NCBI GenBank assembly: GCA_022764045.1
Contig: JALERU010000014.1
Location: 1 to 64,000, forward strand
Direction of reading: 5' to 3'
Source: Clostridiales bacterium
GTDB taxonomy: Bacteria; Bacillota; Clostridia; Oscillospirales; Oscillospiraceae
DNA: 64,000 nucleotides
Position numbers and translations under genes: made by a program. The notes below the pieces were generated by a model. The model saw only the letters and a program-made list of their open reading frames with translations. It did not search any database and was not told the DNA's origin. This document shows, piece by piece, positions 16,824 through 25,049 of this stretch (position 1 is its first letter; each line of letters opens with the position of its first letter).

Positions 16824-16939
16824 GATTTTTGCTTCAGGGCTGGTCATAGCCGGATGTTTTATGGTATAATTCAATCAATCTGCCCTTGACCTGGAAAAAG
16901 CGTATGGAGGGCGTGAAAAAGAATTTGCTGGAGGTCCTT

Positions 16940-18778
16940 ATGGATCATACATTAGAAAAAATTCTGGCCCGGGTGCAAAAGCCCGGCCGTTACGTGGGCG
17001 GCGAGTATAACGCTGTTCAGAAGAACAAGGAAGAGGTGGACTGCCGGTTTGCCTTTTGCTTCCCAGACACCTATGAAATCGGCATGTCTAACTTTGGCCT
17101 GCGGATTCTCTATGGGGTGATGAATGAAATGGATGGGGTCTGGTGCGAACGGGTCTTTGCTCCCTGGGGAGATATGGAGGAAGAGATGCGCAAGGAAGGC
17201 CTTCCTCTCTATGCTCTGGAAAGCGGCGACCCGGTGGCGGACTTCGATCTTATCGGCTTCTCTCTGGGCTATGAGATGGCCTATACTAACGTGCTGAATA
17301 TGCTGAACCTGGCGGGGCTTCCCCTGCGTGCCAAGGATCGTCCGGGCTTAACGCCCCTGGTGGTGGCCGGAGGCACCAGCATGTATAACCCCGAACCGCT
17401 GGCCCCCTTTGTGGATATTGTCTCCCTGGGAGAGGGAGAAGACGTGACCGTGGAGCTGATTCAGCTCTATCGGAAGGCAAAACGGGAGGGGTGGTCCAAG
17501 CAGCAGATGCTGCTGGCGGCGGCTCAGATTCCCGGGCTGTATATTCCCTCCCTCTATGATGTTACCTATCGGGAGGATGGACAGATTGCGGCCATTACCC
17601 CCAAGGAGGGGGCGCCGGAACGGGTCACCAAGCGGATTGTGACGGACATGGATCAATCCTATTATCCCACAAAGACCATCGTCCCCTCCACCGAGGTGAC
17701 CCAGGACCGGATTACCCTGGAACTCTTCCGGGGCTGTATCCGGGGCTGTCGGTTTTGCCAGGCGGGGTTTGTCTATCGCCCGGTGCGGAATCGAAACCAC
17801 GACCTGCTGGTGAAACAGGGCATTGAGGCCTGCCAGAATTCCGGCTACCAGGATATGACCTTGATGAGTCTTTCTTCCAGCGATTATCCGGACTTGCTCC
17901 CCCTGTGCGATGGATTGCTGGAGTGGTGTGAGCCCCATAAGGTGAACCTGGCCCTCCCCTCTTTACGGGCGGATAATTTCTCCATGAATTTGATGGAAAA
18001 GCTCCAGCGGGGCGGCCGGAAGAGCGGCCTGACCTTTGCCCCAGAGGCTGGGTCCCAGCGGCTGCGGGACGCCATCAACAAGAACGTCACTGAGGAAGAC
18101 CTTCTGAGCTCCTGCCGCACGGCCTTTGCCGGGGGGTGGAGCAGTGTGAAGCTCTACTTTATGCTGGGACTGCCCACGGAGACCGACGAGGACGTGCTGG
18201 GGATTGCAGACCTGGCCACCAAGGTCTATCATGTCTGGCGAAATAACACCCCAAACCGCTCCCGGGGAGTGCGGATCACGGTATCTACCTCCTGTTTTGT
18301 GCCCAAGTCCCACACCCCCTTTCAGTGGGAGGCCCAGAACACCAGGGAGGAATACCTGCGAAAGGTCACCCTTCTCCGGGAGCATATGCGGAATAAATCC
18401 ATCACCTATAACTGGCACGACCCGGAGACCAGCTTCCTGGAGGCGGCCCTCTCCCGGGGAGACCGCCGGATGGCCGACGTATTAGAGGAGGCCTGGAAGC
18501 ACGGCGCCAAGTTTGATTCCTGGAGTGAGTATTTTAGCTTGGAAACTTGGCTGAATGCCTTTGCGGCCTGTGGCCTCTCCCCTGCTTTCTACGCCAACCG
18601 GGAGCGGGACAAGGACGAGATCCTTCCTTGGAGGATCATTTCCGATGGGGTGAAGGAGAGCTATCTCTGGAAGGAGCGGGAGACGGCCTACCAAGGCCTG
18701 ATCACCCCCGACTGCCGGGTGAAATGCTCCGGCTGCGGCGCCAATCGGCTGTGTGAGGGAGGGATCTGCCATGTCTGA
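16940..18778 (+). CDS. TIGR03960 family B12-binding-domain radical SAM protein
   Basis: The 612-residue protein has an N-terminal part with a B12-binding-like Rossmann region and a radical SAM core with FRGCIRGCRFCQAG (C266, C270, C273 for the 4Fe-4S cluster). Its C-terminal tail is rich in Cys (CRVKCSGCGANRLCEGGIC pattern). Members of this family always pair with the next gene type (TIGR03936). An rRNA or tRNA modification role is suspected but not shown. I prefer the ATG at 16940 (GGAGG 5 bp upstream, family-typical KPGRYVGGEYN start) over GTG 16913. It overlaps the next gene by 8 bp. Confidence 0.9.
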   Translation: MDHTLEKILARVQKPGRYVGGEYNAVQKNKEEVDCRFAFCFPDTYEIGMSNFGLRILYGVMNEMDGVWCERVFAPWGDMEEEMRKEGLPLYALESGDPVADFDLIGFSLGYEMAYTNVLNMLNLAGLPLRAKDRPGLTPLVVAGGTSMYNPEPLAPFVDIVSLGEGEDVTVELIQLYRKAKREGWSKQQMLLAAAQIPGLYIPSLYDVTYREDGQIAAITPKEGAPERVTKRIVTDMDQSYYPTKTIVPSTEVTQDRITLELFRGCIRGCRFCQAGFVYRPVRNRNHDLLVKQGIEACQNSGYQDMTLMSLSSSDYPDLLPLCDGLLEWCEPHKVNLALPSLRADNFSMNLMEKLQRGGRKSGLTFAPEAGSQRLRDAINKNVTEEDLLSSCRTAFAGGWSSVKLYFMLGLPTETDEDVLGIADLATKVYHVWRNNTPNRSRGVRITVSTSCFVPKSHTPFQWEAQNTREEYLRKVTLLREHMRNKSITYNWHDPETSFLEAALSRGDRRMADVLEEAWKHGAKFDSWSEYFSLETWLNAFAACGLSPAFYANRERDKDEILPWRIISDGVKESYLWKERETAYQGLITPDCRVKCSGCGANRLCEGGICHV

Positions 18779-19442
18779 TCAGAGAATCCTGTTTGCCAAG
18801 TATGGCACTGCCAAGTACATCTCCCACCTGGACCTGATGCACACCATGGAGCGGGCGTTCCTGCGGGCTGGGATCACCATTCGCCACACGGCGGGGTTCC
18901 ATCCCCACCCTTATGTGTCCATTCCCCTGCCCTTGCCTCTGGGCTTTTCCAGCCGGTGTGAGATCATGGAGTTTGGCCTGGTTTCGGGCAGTACGGTGGA
19001 GGAACTGCCAGCGCAGATGAATCGGGTTCTTCCCGCCGGTATTGAGGTTTTGACCTGTTATGAGGAAGGACTTCCCTTCCGAAAGCTGGCCTATGTCCGG
19101 TATCATATTACCTTAGAGTTTGACGGCCACTTGGCCCAGGAAGCGGCGGAAGCCTTTCGGGAGCTGACCAGCCGGGAGAGCTTTGTAGTGAAGAAGCGGA
19201 GCAAGAAGGCCAAGAGCGGCTTTACCGAGGTGGATATTATCCCCTTGGTGGAGGCAGTGGAAGAGATCCGGGCCCAGGGAGATACCCTTCACCTCATCCT
19301 ACTGCTCAAAGCTCAAAACCCGGGCCTGAACCCCGATGTGCTCTTACAGGGATTCCGGGGGGAATATCCGGCGTTTCCCATCGTCTATTCCGCCTGTGAC
19401 CGTCAGGAAATTTTGGACGAAGAAAAAAGGGTATACCGATAA
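18771..19442 (+). CDS. TIGR03936 family radical-SAM-associated protein (DUF2344)
   Basis: The 223-residue protein starts with a KYGTAKYISHLDLMHTMERA block and contains the IRHTAGFHPHPYVSIPLPLP motif of the DUF2344 family. In some bacteria this domain is fused to the preceding radical SAM protein, so the two act together, presumably with this one binding the substrate. The ATG at 18771 lies inside the end of the upstream gene with GAGGGAGGG before it, indicating translational coupling. Confidence 0.9.
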   Translation: MSDQRILFAKYGTAKYISHLDLMHTMERAFLRAGITIRHTAGFHPHPYVSIPLPLPLGFSSRCEIMEFGLVSGSTVEELPAQMNRVLPAGIEVLTCYEEGLPFRKLAYVRYHITLEFDGHLAQEAAEAFRELTSRESFVVKKRSKKAKSGFTEVDIIPLVEAVEEIRAQGDTLHLILLLKAQNPGLNPDVLLQGFRGEYPAFPIVYSACDRQEILDEEKRVYR

Positions 19443-19525
19443 AATTGTGGTAAGTGCTCGCAAGAAGAAGGCGGTGCTGCCCTGGGAAACACGGAGTATC
19501 CAGCCTTTGGGCCAGCATAAGGTAA

Positions 19526-19562
19526 AAAAACAGCCTCTGGCTTGTGCCAGAGGCTGTTTTTC
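19526..19562. terminator. Bidirectional terminator
   Basis: AAACAGCCTCTGGC and GCCAGAGGCTGTTT form a perfect stem around TTGT, with A and T runs outside, between convergent genes. Confidence 0.9.
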
Positions 19563-19569
19563 GTAAAAG

Positions 19570-20259
19570 CTACATTTCCAATCGAACGACCCCCGGCTGT
19601 TCTTTGAGCAAGGCCATGGAGGAGATATCCCCCCGCAGAGCCTGATCGGATTCCAGGTCCATGCGGACGGCCAAGACATCGGGGCGGCCGGAGGGAAATT
19701 CCTTGACATCCCGAACGTTCCAGCCAATTTCGTGGATGAAACGGATGGCGTCGCCCAACCCTATGTCTCGGCGAACCTCCAAATAGAGGGCGGTGCTGGT
19801 GGGAACCTTTAAGTATTTGGTGTCTACCACGTTGACCAGCAGGAGGATGAAGATGAGGATCACATACATCACCAGGGCACATTCATAGAAACCCACGCCC
19901 ACAGCCAGGCCCATACAGGCGGTGGCCCAGAGGGTTGCGGCAGTGGTGAGGCCCTTGATTTGATTGCTGCGGGTGACAATGATGGTGCCGGCCCCCAGAA
20001 AACCGATGCCACTGATCACCTGGGCGCTGAGCCGGGCCGGGTCCCCCACCCCGTAGCTGGAATACATAAACTGGCTGACCAGCATGGTAGAAGCTGCCCC
20101 CACGCACAGCAGCATATGGGTGCGCAGGCCGGCTGCCCGCTGACGTATCCCACGCTCAAACCCAATGGTGCCCCCAAAGGCCATGGCCAGCAGCAGCCGG
20201 ACACAGAGGGAGAGCAGATTGAGATCTCTCAGGTTGCCAACCAGGTCCAGTTGAATCAT
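19570..20259 (-). CDS. MgtC/SapB family membrane protein
   Basis: The 229-residue protein has four to five N-terminal helices with the MgtC signatures GGTIGFERGIRQRAAGLRTH and SGIGFLGAGTI, then a soluble C-terminal domain of about 75 residues with a ferredoxin-like/ACT-type pattern. MgtC proteins modulate Mg2+ or phosphate balance in other bacteria. The ATG follows AAAGGAGATGG. It is a single gene, divergent from the 587-residue protein at 20445. Confidence 0.9.
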   Translation of the reverse strand: MIQLDLVGNLRDLNLLSLCVRLLLAMAFGGTIGFERGIRQRAAGLRTHMLLCVGAASTMLVSQFMYSSYGVGDPARLSAQVISGIGFLGAGTIIVTRSNQIKGLTTAATLWATACMGLAVGVGFYECALVMYVILIFILLLVNVVDTKYLKVPTSTALYLEVRRDIGLGDAIRFIHEIGWNVRDVKEFPSGRPDVLAVRMDLESDQALRGDISSMALLKEQPGVVRLEM

Positions 20260-20364
20260 GATCCCATCTCCTTTCTATCACATTGACCTTCGGATCAAAT
20301 CGGGATTGATTTCACAGATATGTATTATATTGCCATGGTTTTATGGAGATGTCAAACATTATCA

Positions 20365-20393
20365 TTGCTTTTTCCCATGGGATAGGATATACT
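20365..20393 (+). promoter_or_regulatory. Promoter of the gene at 20445
   Basis: TTGCTT (20365-20370) and TATACT (20388-20393), 17-bp spacer, in the AT-rich gap between divergent genes. Confidence 0.6.
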
Positions 20394-20444
20394 ATCCATA
20401 TTCATCCAATTTCTTAGCGCGTTACAGACTGAAAGGAGTATCTC

Positions 20445-22208
20445 ATGTCAGATAGTCAGGCGAAAAAAACGCTGCCCCGGATGCTAATCAGCTTGCTGGT
20501 TACGCTTATCATTGGCGGAGTGTGGTTCTATATTTCTCTGCCCGCCATCAACCTGCACAATACCAAGTTTTACAGCTTTGTTTTTATCCTGTTGCTGGTA
20601 TACATTTTGGTATTTATGATCGTTTTGGGTGTGGACACTGGAGACCAGGGAATCCGGCTGAAGGATTACCTTTCCTTTGCCAAGAACCAGTGCAAGGCCG
20701 TGGTTCTGGTGGTCCTTGTTCTGGCGGCAATTTTTGTGGTGGGCCAGATCATTTCTGCCCCCCTTCTCCGGGCTGGAGCTTACCATGACCTCTTAGAGGT
20801 TGGCACCGGTGATTTTGCCGAGGATATTAAGCCCGTTTCTTATGATGAAATCCCTATGCTGGACGAGGCCTCAGCCGGTGTGCTGGGGGATCGAAAGCTG
20901 GGTGAGCTGTCTGACATGGTCAGCCAGTTTAAGGTTTCCGATGATTACGCGCAGATTAACTATCAGGGCCGTCCTGTCCGGGTGGCTTCCCTGGAATACG
21001 GTGACTTCTTTAAGTGGATCCTGAATACCAAGAGCGGCCTGCCCGCCTATATCACGGTGGACATGGTCACCCAGGAGGCCAACGTGGTCCGCCTTTCCGA
21101 CCTGGGCATGGATGGGATGCGGTATTCTCCCTCAGAATATTTTAACCGGGATCTGAACCGGTTCCTTCGCTTCCATTACCCCACCTATATGTTCAGCTCC
21201 GCCCACCTAGAAATTGATGATGAGGGCCAGCCTTGGTGGGTCTGCCCCAGAGAGACCCGGACCATTGGCCTCTTCGGCGGCGCGGATATCATCGGGGCGG
21301 TGTTGCTCAACGCCAGCACTGGTGAGCACGCCTACTATAACACAGAGGAGATTCCCACCTGGGTGGACCGGGTCTATATTGCAAGCCTGATTACCCAGCA
21401 GTATGACTATTACGGCACCTATATTAACGGCTTTATTAACTCTCTCCTCGGACAGAAGGACGTTACTGTCACCACGGAAAACTTCAACTATCTGGCTATG
21501 AACGACGACGTGTATATGTACACCGGTATCACCTCGGCCAGCAGCGACCAGTCCAACATCGGCTTCCTGCTGTCCAACCAGCGAACCAAGGAGACCACGT
21601 ATTACCCAGCCCCCGGCGCCATTGAGAGCTCGGCCCAGCGCTCGGCAGAAGGTATCGTGCAGGACTTGGGCTATATGTCCACCTTCCCCCTGCTACTGAA
21701 CATTGGGGGCCAGCCCACCTACTTTATGTCGTTGAAAGACAGCTCCGAGCTGGTGAAAATGTACGCCATGGTCAACGTCTCTCAGTATCAAATTGTGGGC
21801 CAGGGCGTCACGGTGGCGGCCTGTGAGAGCGATTATATCTCCCAGCTCCAGCAGCGCAATATCCCGGTGAGCAGTGAAAACGCCCAGGAAATCCTGGAGC
21901 AGACCAAGGTGGAGGGCACCATCGCGGAGATCCGCACGGCGGTGCTGGGCGGAGACTCCTGGTACTATATCCGCCTGGAGGGCGCGGATACCTTCTATGC
22001 TATGGCTGCTTCCGCCGACCGCAACGTGGTGATCCTCAATGTGGGGGATGCCGTGAGCATACAGATTGCCCCCGACGACGCGGCCAACGCGATTGTCAAT
22101 GCCATCTCTATCTCCAAGGGAGATACTAAACCGGACCCGGTGGAGACAGAGCAGCCCACAGAACCGGCAGCGCCGGAGGCGAATCCATCAGACGCCCCTG
22201 AAGCGTAA
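20445..22208 (+). CDS. Membrane-anchored protein of unknown function with large outer domain
   Basis: The 587-residue protein has three N-terminal hydrophobic segments (about 12-30, 39-62 and 84-105), then a soluble region of some 470 residues and a Pro/Glu/Thr-rich tail from about 562. I recognise no named domain. The middle part is rich in aromatic residues, with an ordered-looking block IGLFGGADIIGAVLLNASTG near 282-301 and a second beta-rich domain after about 480 (VEGTIAEIRTAVLGGDSWYY) resembling a small OB-like fold. Close relatives appear common in clostridia but uncharacterised. GAAAGGAG precedes the ATG. Single gene with its own promoter and terminator. The soluble part is probably outside the cell. 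Confidence 0.7.
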   Translation: MSDSQAKKTLPRMLISLLVTLIIGGVWFYISLPAINLHNTKFYSFVFILLLVYILVFMIVLGVDTGDQGIRLKDYLSFAKNQCKAVVLVVLVLAAIFVVGQIISAPLLRAGAYHDLLEVGTGDFAEDIKPVSYDEIPMLDEASAGVLGDRKLGELSDMVSQFKVSDDYAQINYQGRPVRVASLEYGDFFKWILNTKSGLPAYITVDMVTQEANVVRLSDLGMDGMRYSPSEYFNRDLNRFLRFHYPTYMFSSAHLEIDDEGQPWWVCPRETRTIGLFGGADIIGAVLLNASTGEHAYYNTEEIPTWVDRVYIASLITQQYDYYGTYINGFINSLLGQKDVTVTTENFNYLAMNDDVYMYTGITSASSDQSNIGFLLSNQRTKETTYYPAPGAIESSAQRSAEGIVQDLGYMSTFPLLLNIGGQPTYFMSLKDSSELVKMYAMVNVSQYQIVGQGVTVAACESDYISQLQQRNIPVSSENAQEILEQTKVEGTIAEIRTAVLGGDSWYYIRLEGADTFYAMAASADRNVVILNVGDAVSIQIAPDDAANAIVNAISISKGDTKPDPVETEQPTEPAAPEANPSDAPEA

Positions 22209-22219
22209 CAGAATATCCC

Positions 22220-22257
22220 AAAGGACGCCGCACAAACCTTTGTGCGGCGTCCTTTTC
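22220..22257. terminator. Bidirectional terminator
   Basis: AAAGGACGCCGCACAAA and TTTGTGCGGCGTCCTTT form a perfect 17-bp stem with a short loop, between convergent genes. Confidence 0.92.
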
Positions 22258-22259
22258 TG

Positions 22260-23624
22260 CTATTTTTGCAGGGGACTGCCGGCTCGGTTCAGTTCCTTTT
22301 GAAACCGCAGAGCCACTGGCACGGTAATCGCGGAAGAGAGCAGGTCCGCGACTGGCTGGGCGAAGAGAACACCTGACAAGTGCCAGAATATGGGGAGGAG
22401 TAGGATTGCGGGGAGGAAGCAGAACCCTTGCCGGCAGGCACCCAAAAGAAAGCCCAGCCTGGCCTTTCCAAGGGAAAGAAAAAGAGAGGAATACACCGTG
22501 CAGAACCCAAAACAGAAAAAGGCGATTCCATTGGCACGCAGAGCAGTGATCCCCACCCGGATCATTTCTCCATCACTCTGAGTAAACTGGGCCATGAGCA
22601 CAGGGGCAAGCAGAGCAGCGCCCAAACCAAAGAGCAGGCAGGCGACGGTGGACCAGAGAAGGGAGAGCCGGACGGCTTGCCGCAGCCGGTTAAAGTTGCC
22701 GGCTCCGTAGCTATAGCCGGCAAGGGGCTGGAGCCCCTTTAAGAACCCAAACACCATCAGGCTTCCAATGGACATGATTTTTGTCACAACGCCCATAGCG
22801 GCCAGGGCGGAGTCACCATACTCCCCTGCCTTTCCATTGAGCATGGCCATGGAGAGGCTGGTTAAAAGCTGAAAAACCAAGGTCGGCACGCCGATTTTCA
22901 AAATTTCTGAGAGAATTTCCCGAGAAAACCGGCAGTCCCGCAGACGAAAGTGAAATACGCTTTTTTTGCTTCGAATATAGCCGAGATAAAGCAGGGTGGA
23001 AAACAGTTGTGAGACCGCCGTCGCAATGGCCGCGCCGGAAATCCCCCAGTGGAGACAGTAGATACAGATCGGGTCCAGCAGAACATTCAGGGCAGCGCCG
23101 GAGATCAGGACCTTCATGGTGGTTTTTGCGGCCCCCTCGCTGGAGACCACATTATTCATGGTGACGTTAAACACGTTGCAGAGAGAGAAGGGCAAATAGA
23201 TGCTGGTATAGGTTACGGCATAGGGCAAAACCTGTTCTCCAGCTCCCAGCAGGCGCAGCAGTGGGCGAAGAAAGAGCAGGCAGCAAAGGATCACCAGAGC
23301 GCCGGTGATCAGGCTTCCGGATAGGGCGGTACTGGCCACTTGGTCGGCCCTTTCCCGGTCTTCCCGGCCCAGCAGCCTGGAAAGATAGGACGCCGCGCCG
23401 TTTCCGAAAAGCAGCCCCAGCCCCACAACAGCTTGACCAAGGGGATAGACCACCGAGACGGCGCCCACAGAAAGGGTTCCCAATCCACCCACAAAATAAG
23501 TATCCGCCAGATGATAGAGGGCGTTGATGAGCATACCAAGCATGGTAGGCAGTCCCAAGGCCAAGAGAGCCTTTGGGACGGGGGTTTGATCCAAAAGATG
23601 GATTCGTTGGTTGTTTTGCTTCAT
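22260..23624 (-). CDS. MATE family drug/cation exporter
   Basis: The 454-residue protein has about 12 membrane segments in two homologous halves. The first begins PVPKALLALGLPTMLGMLIN and contains the NALYHLADTYFVG segment typical of DinF/NorM-type MATE proteins. It exports cationic drugs or metabolites in exchange for Na+ or H+. The ATG at 23624 has AAAGGAG 9 bp upstream; an upstream in-frame codon would add 34 implausible residues. Its promoter (23698-23726) contains a copy of the inverted-repeat box shared with padR, so it is very likely regulated by the divergent PadR protein. Confidence 0.93.
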   Translation of the reverse strand: MKQNNQRIHLLDQTPVPKALLALGLPTMLGMLINALYHLADTYFVGGLGTLSVGAVSVVYPLGQAVVGLGLLFGNGAASYLSRLLGREDRERADQVASTALSGSLITGALVILCCLLFLRPLLRLLGAGEQVLPYAVTYTSIYLPFSLCNVFNVTMNNVVSSEGAAKTTMKVLISGAALNVLLDPICIYCLHWGISGAAIATAVSQLFSTLLYLGYIRSKKSVFHFRLRDCRFSREILSEILKIGVPTLVFQLLTSLSMAMLNGKAGEYGDSALAAMGVVTKIMSIGSLMVFGFLKGLQPLAGYSYGAGNFNRLRQAVRLSLLWSTVACLLFGLGAALLAPVLMAQFTQSDGEMIRVGITALRANGIAFFCFGFCTVYSSLFLSLGKARLGFLLGACRQGFCFLPAILLLPIFWHLSGVLFAQPVADLLSSAITVPVALRFQKELNRAGSPLQK

Positions 23625-23642
23625 GGTAGATTCTCCTTTCCC

Positions 23643-23671
23643 TTGACAGGGGACACAAAGTAGGATACTAT
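23643..23671 (+). promoter_or_regulatory. padR promoter with operator box 1
   Basis: TTGACA (23643-23648) and TACTAT (23666-23671), 17-bp spacer. The -10 box lies in the palindromic box ACTATAATTTATAG (23667-23680), which matches the second box in inverse orientation. Confidence 0.7.
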
Positions 23672-23697
23672 AATTTATAGCACTCGAACACTGTGGA

Positions 23698-23726
23698 ATA
23701 ATACTATAAATTATAGTAAATGTCAA
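23698..23726 (-). promoter_or_regulatory. MATE exporter promoter with operator box 2
   Basis: On the minus strand TTGACA (23726-23721) and TATTAT (23703-23698), 17-bp spacer. The spacer is filled by the palindrome ACTATAAATTATAGT (23703-23717), a probable PadR binding site. The two promoters face each other. Confidence 0.75.
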
Positions 23727-23742
23727 GAGAAAGGAAGAATCT

Positions 23743-24261
23743 ATGGCAACGATTGATCTGATTGTGCTGGGGATGGTAAAGCAGCAGCCTCTTAGCGCCT
23801 ATGACATTCAAAAGCTGGTGGAGTACCGCAATATTTCCAAGTGGGTGAAAATCAGCACACCCTCCATCTATAAAAAGGTGATCCAGTTGGAAGAAAAGGG
23901 CTATCTGAAAGGTACCGTTATGAAAACCGGAACTATGTCTGAAAAGGTGGTCTATACCCTGACGGAGGAGGGGGAGGAAGCTTTTCAGGAGCTTATGCGG
24001 AAGATCGCATCCCAGCCGATCCGTTTTTTCCTTGATTTCAATGCAGTGATTGTGAATCTGGACGGCCTTTCATTGGAGAAACAGAGGGTTTGCCTGGCGA
24101 GCATTGAGGAAAACATCAAAACTCTGAAAGGATATCTTGAGGAAAATCTTCGGGAGAAAGAGAACTTGCCGGAGATCCCCGAAACTGGTATGGCTGTGTT
24201 GCGGCAGCAGCTGATCCTGGCCCAGGCCATTGAGACTTGGATCGAATCCTTAAGAAAGTAA
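23743..24261 (+). CDS. PadR family transcriptional regulator
   Basis: The 172-residue protein has the PadR winged helix at the N terminus (LGMVKQQPLSAYDIQKLVE, then STPSIYKKVIQLEEKGYL and the KVVYTLTEEGEEAF wing) and a C-terminal helical dimerisation region from about 90, characteristic of the PadR-s2/AphA-like type. It is divergent from the MATE gene and shares an operator region with two ACTATAA/TTATAGT boxes. It therefore probably represses itself and the exporter until a drug-like ligand binds, as LmrR-type regulators do. Confidence 0.9.
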   Translation: MATIDLIVLGMVKQQPLSAYDIQKLVEYRNISKWVKISTPSIYKKVIQLEEKGYLKGTVMKTGTMSEKVVYTLTEEGEEAFQELMRKIASQPIRFFLDFNAVIVNLDGLSLEKQRVCLASIEENIKTLKGYLEENLREKENLPEIPETGMAVLRQQLILAQAIETWIESLRK

Positions 24262-24282
24262 TTGGCGCCAACAAAAACAAAC

Positions 24283-24329
24283 GCCATAAAAAGATAGCAG
24301 GAATTCAGCGTCCTGTATCTTTTCATGGC
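24283..24329. terminator. Imperfect hairpin after padR
   Basis: GCCATAAAAAGATAGCAGGA pairs imperfectly with TCCTGTATCTTTTCATGGC. It may end padR transcription, but no clear T run follows. Confidence 0.45.
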
Positions 24330-24373
24330 AGAGGTCCAATCAAAAACGATATGATGAGAAAATAAGGGAACCA

Positions 24374-24877
24374 TTAAAACCCATTGGCGACAAGGATTAA
24401 AAAGAAGAAACCCAATAGCAGGAGGGTTGCGATGCTTGCGAGAAGGTTTAAGACTTTTCCTGTTTTTTCTTTCAGGCATTTTTGAAACAGGGCGAACAGC
24501 AGGAGTCCCACAACGCCGCCTGCTGTGTTTGTAATCAGATCGGTGATATCCGAGGCACCGATGGCAAAAAGATATTGGACAACCTCATAGAACAAGCTGA
24601 GGCCAAAAACAGGAAGCACTTTTTGGGGAAAGGACCAGTCAGGTTTCAGCATGCCCAGATAAAGCCCCACGGGAATAAAGACGATCAGGTTGTTGAAAAT
24701 CTCATCCGGGTTGATGGTTCCGTTGGTCACCACAGAGGCCCCGAAGGGGATGAGGTTGATAGAACGGAAGTGCCCTAGGTCGGCGAAAGAAAATTGGGTT
24801 TTTAAGAGGATAATCCACGTTAAAAGAATTAGGTAAATGACGGACAGGATCAGGGTCGTCCTTTGCGTTTTTTTCAT
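24374..24877 (-). CDS. VanZ family membrane protein
   Basis: The 167-residue protein has four hydrophobic segments with the VanZ landmarks INLIPFGAS, IFNNLIVFIPVGLYLGML and FYEVVQYLFAIGASDITDLITNTAGGVVG. VanZ of the vancomycin cluster gives low-level teicoplanin resistance; the general function is unknown. Good ribosome binding site (AAGGAAGGAGAG) before the ATG. It stands alone between padR and the ABC exporter. A second VanZ protein lies at 48164. Confidence 0.88.
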   Translation of the reverse strand: MKKTQRTTLILSVIYLILLTWIILLKTQFSFADLGHFRSINLIPFGASVVTNGTINPDEIFNNLIVFIPVGLYLGMLKPDWSFPQKVLPVFGLSLFYEVVQYLFAIGASDITDLITNTAGGVVGLLLFALFQKCLKEKTGKVLNLLASIATLLLLGFFFLILVANGF

Positions 24878-24974
24878 GACATGCTCTCCTTCCTTTTTCT
24901 TTTATGATAGCCGACGATCCTTAAAAAAGGAGAAAGAATTTCTTAAATCTTTCTTGCCCCCTTTCGTGAGGAGA

Positions 24975-25019
24975 GAAGAACCGATCCCTCCCGGCTTGGC
25001 CGGAGGGATCGGTTCTTCC
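24975..25019. terminator. Long near-perfect inverted repeat after the ABC exporter
   Basis: GAAGAACCGATCCCTCC with GGC on the left pairs with GCCGGAGGGATCGGTTCTTC on the right (about 20 bp with one bulged C). It ends the minus-strand exporter gene; no long T run follows. Confidence 0.65.
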
Positions 25020-25049
25020 TTGAGATTCAAAACCTTTGGAAACAGGGGG

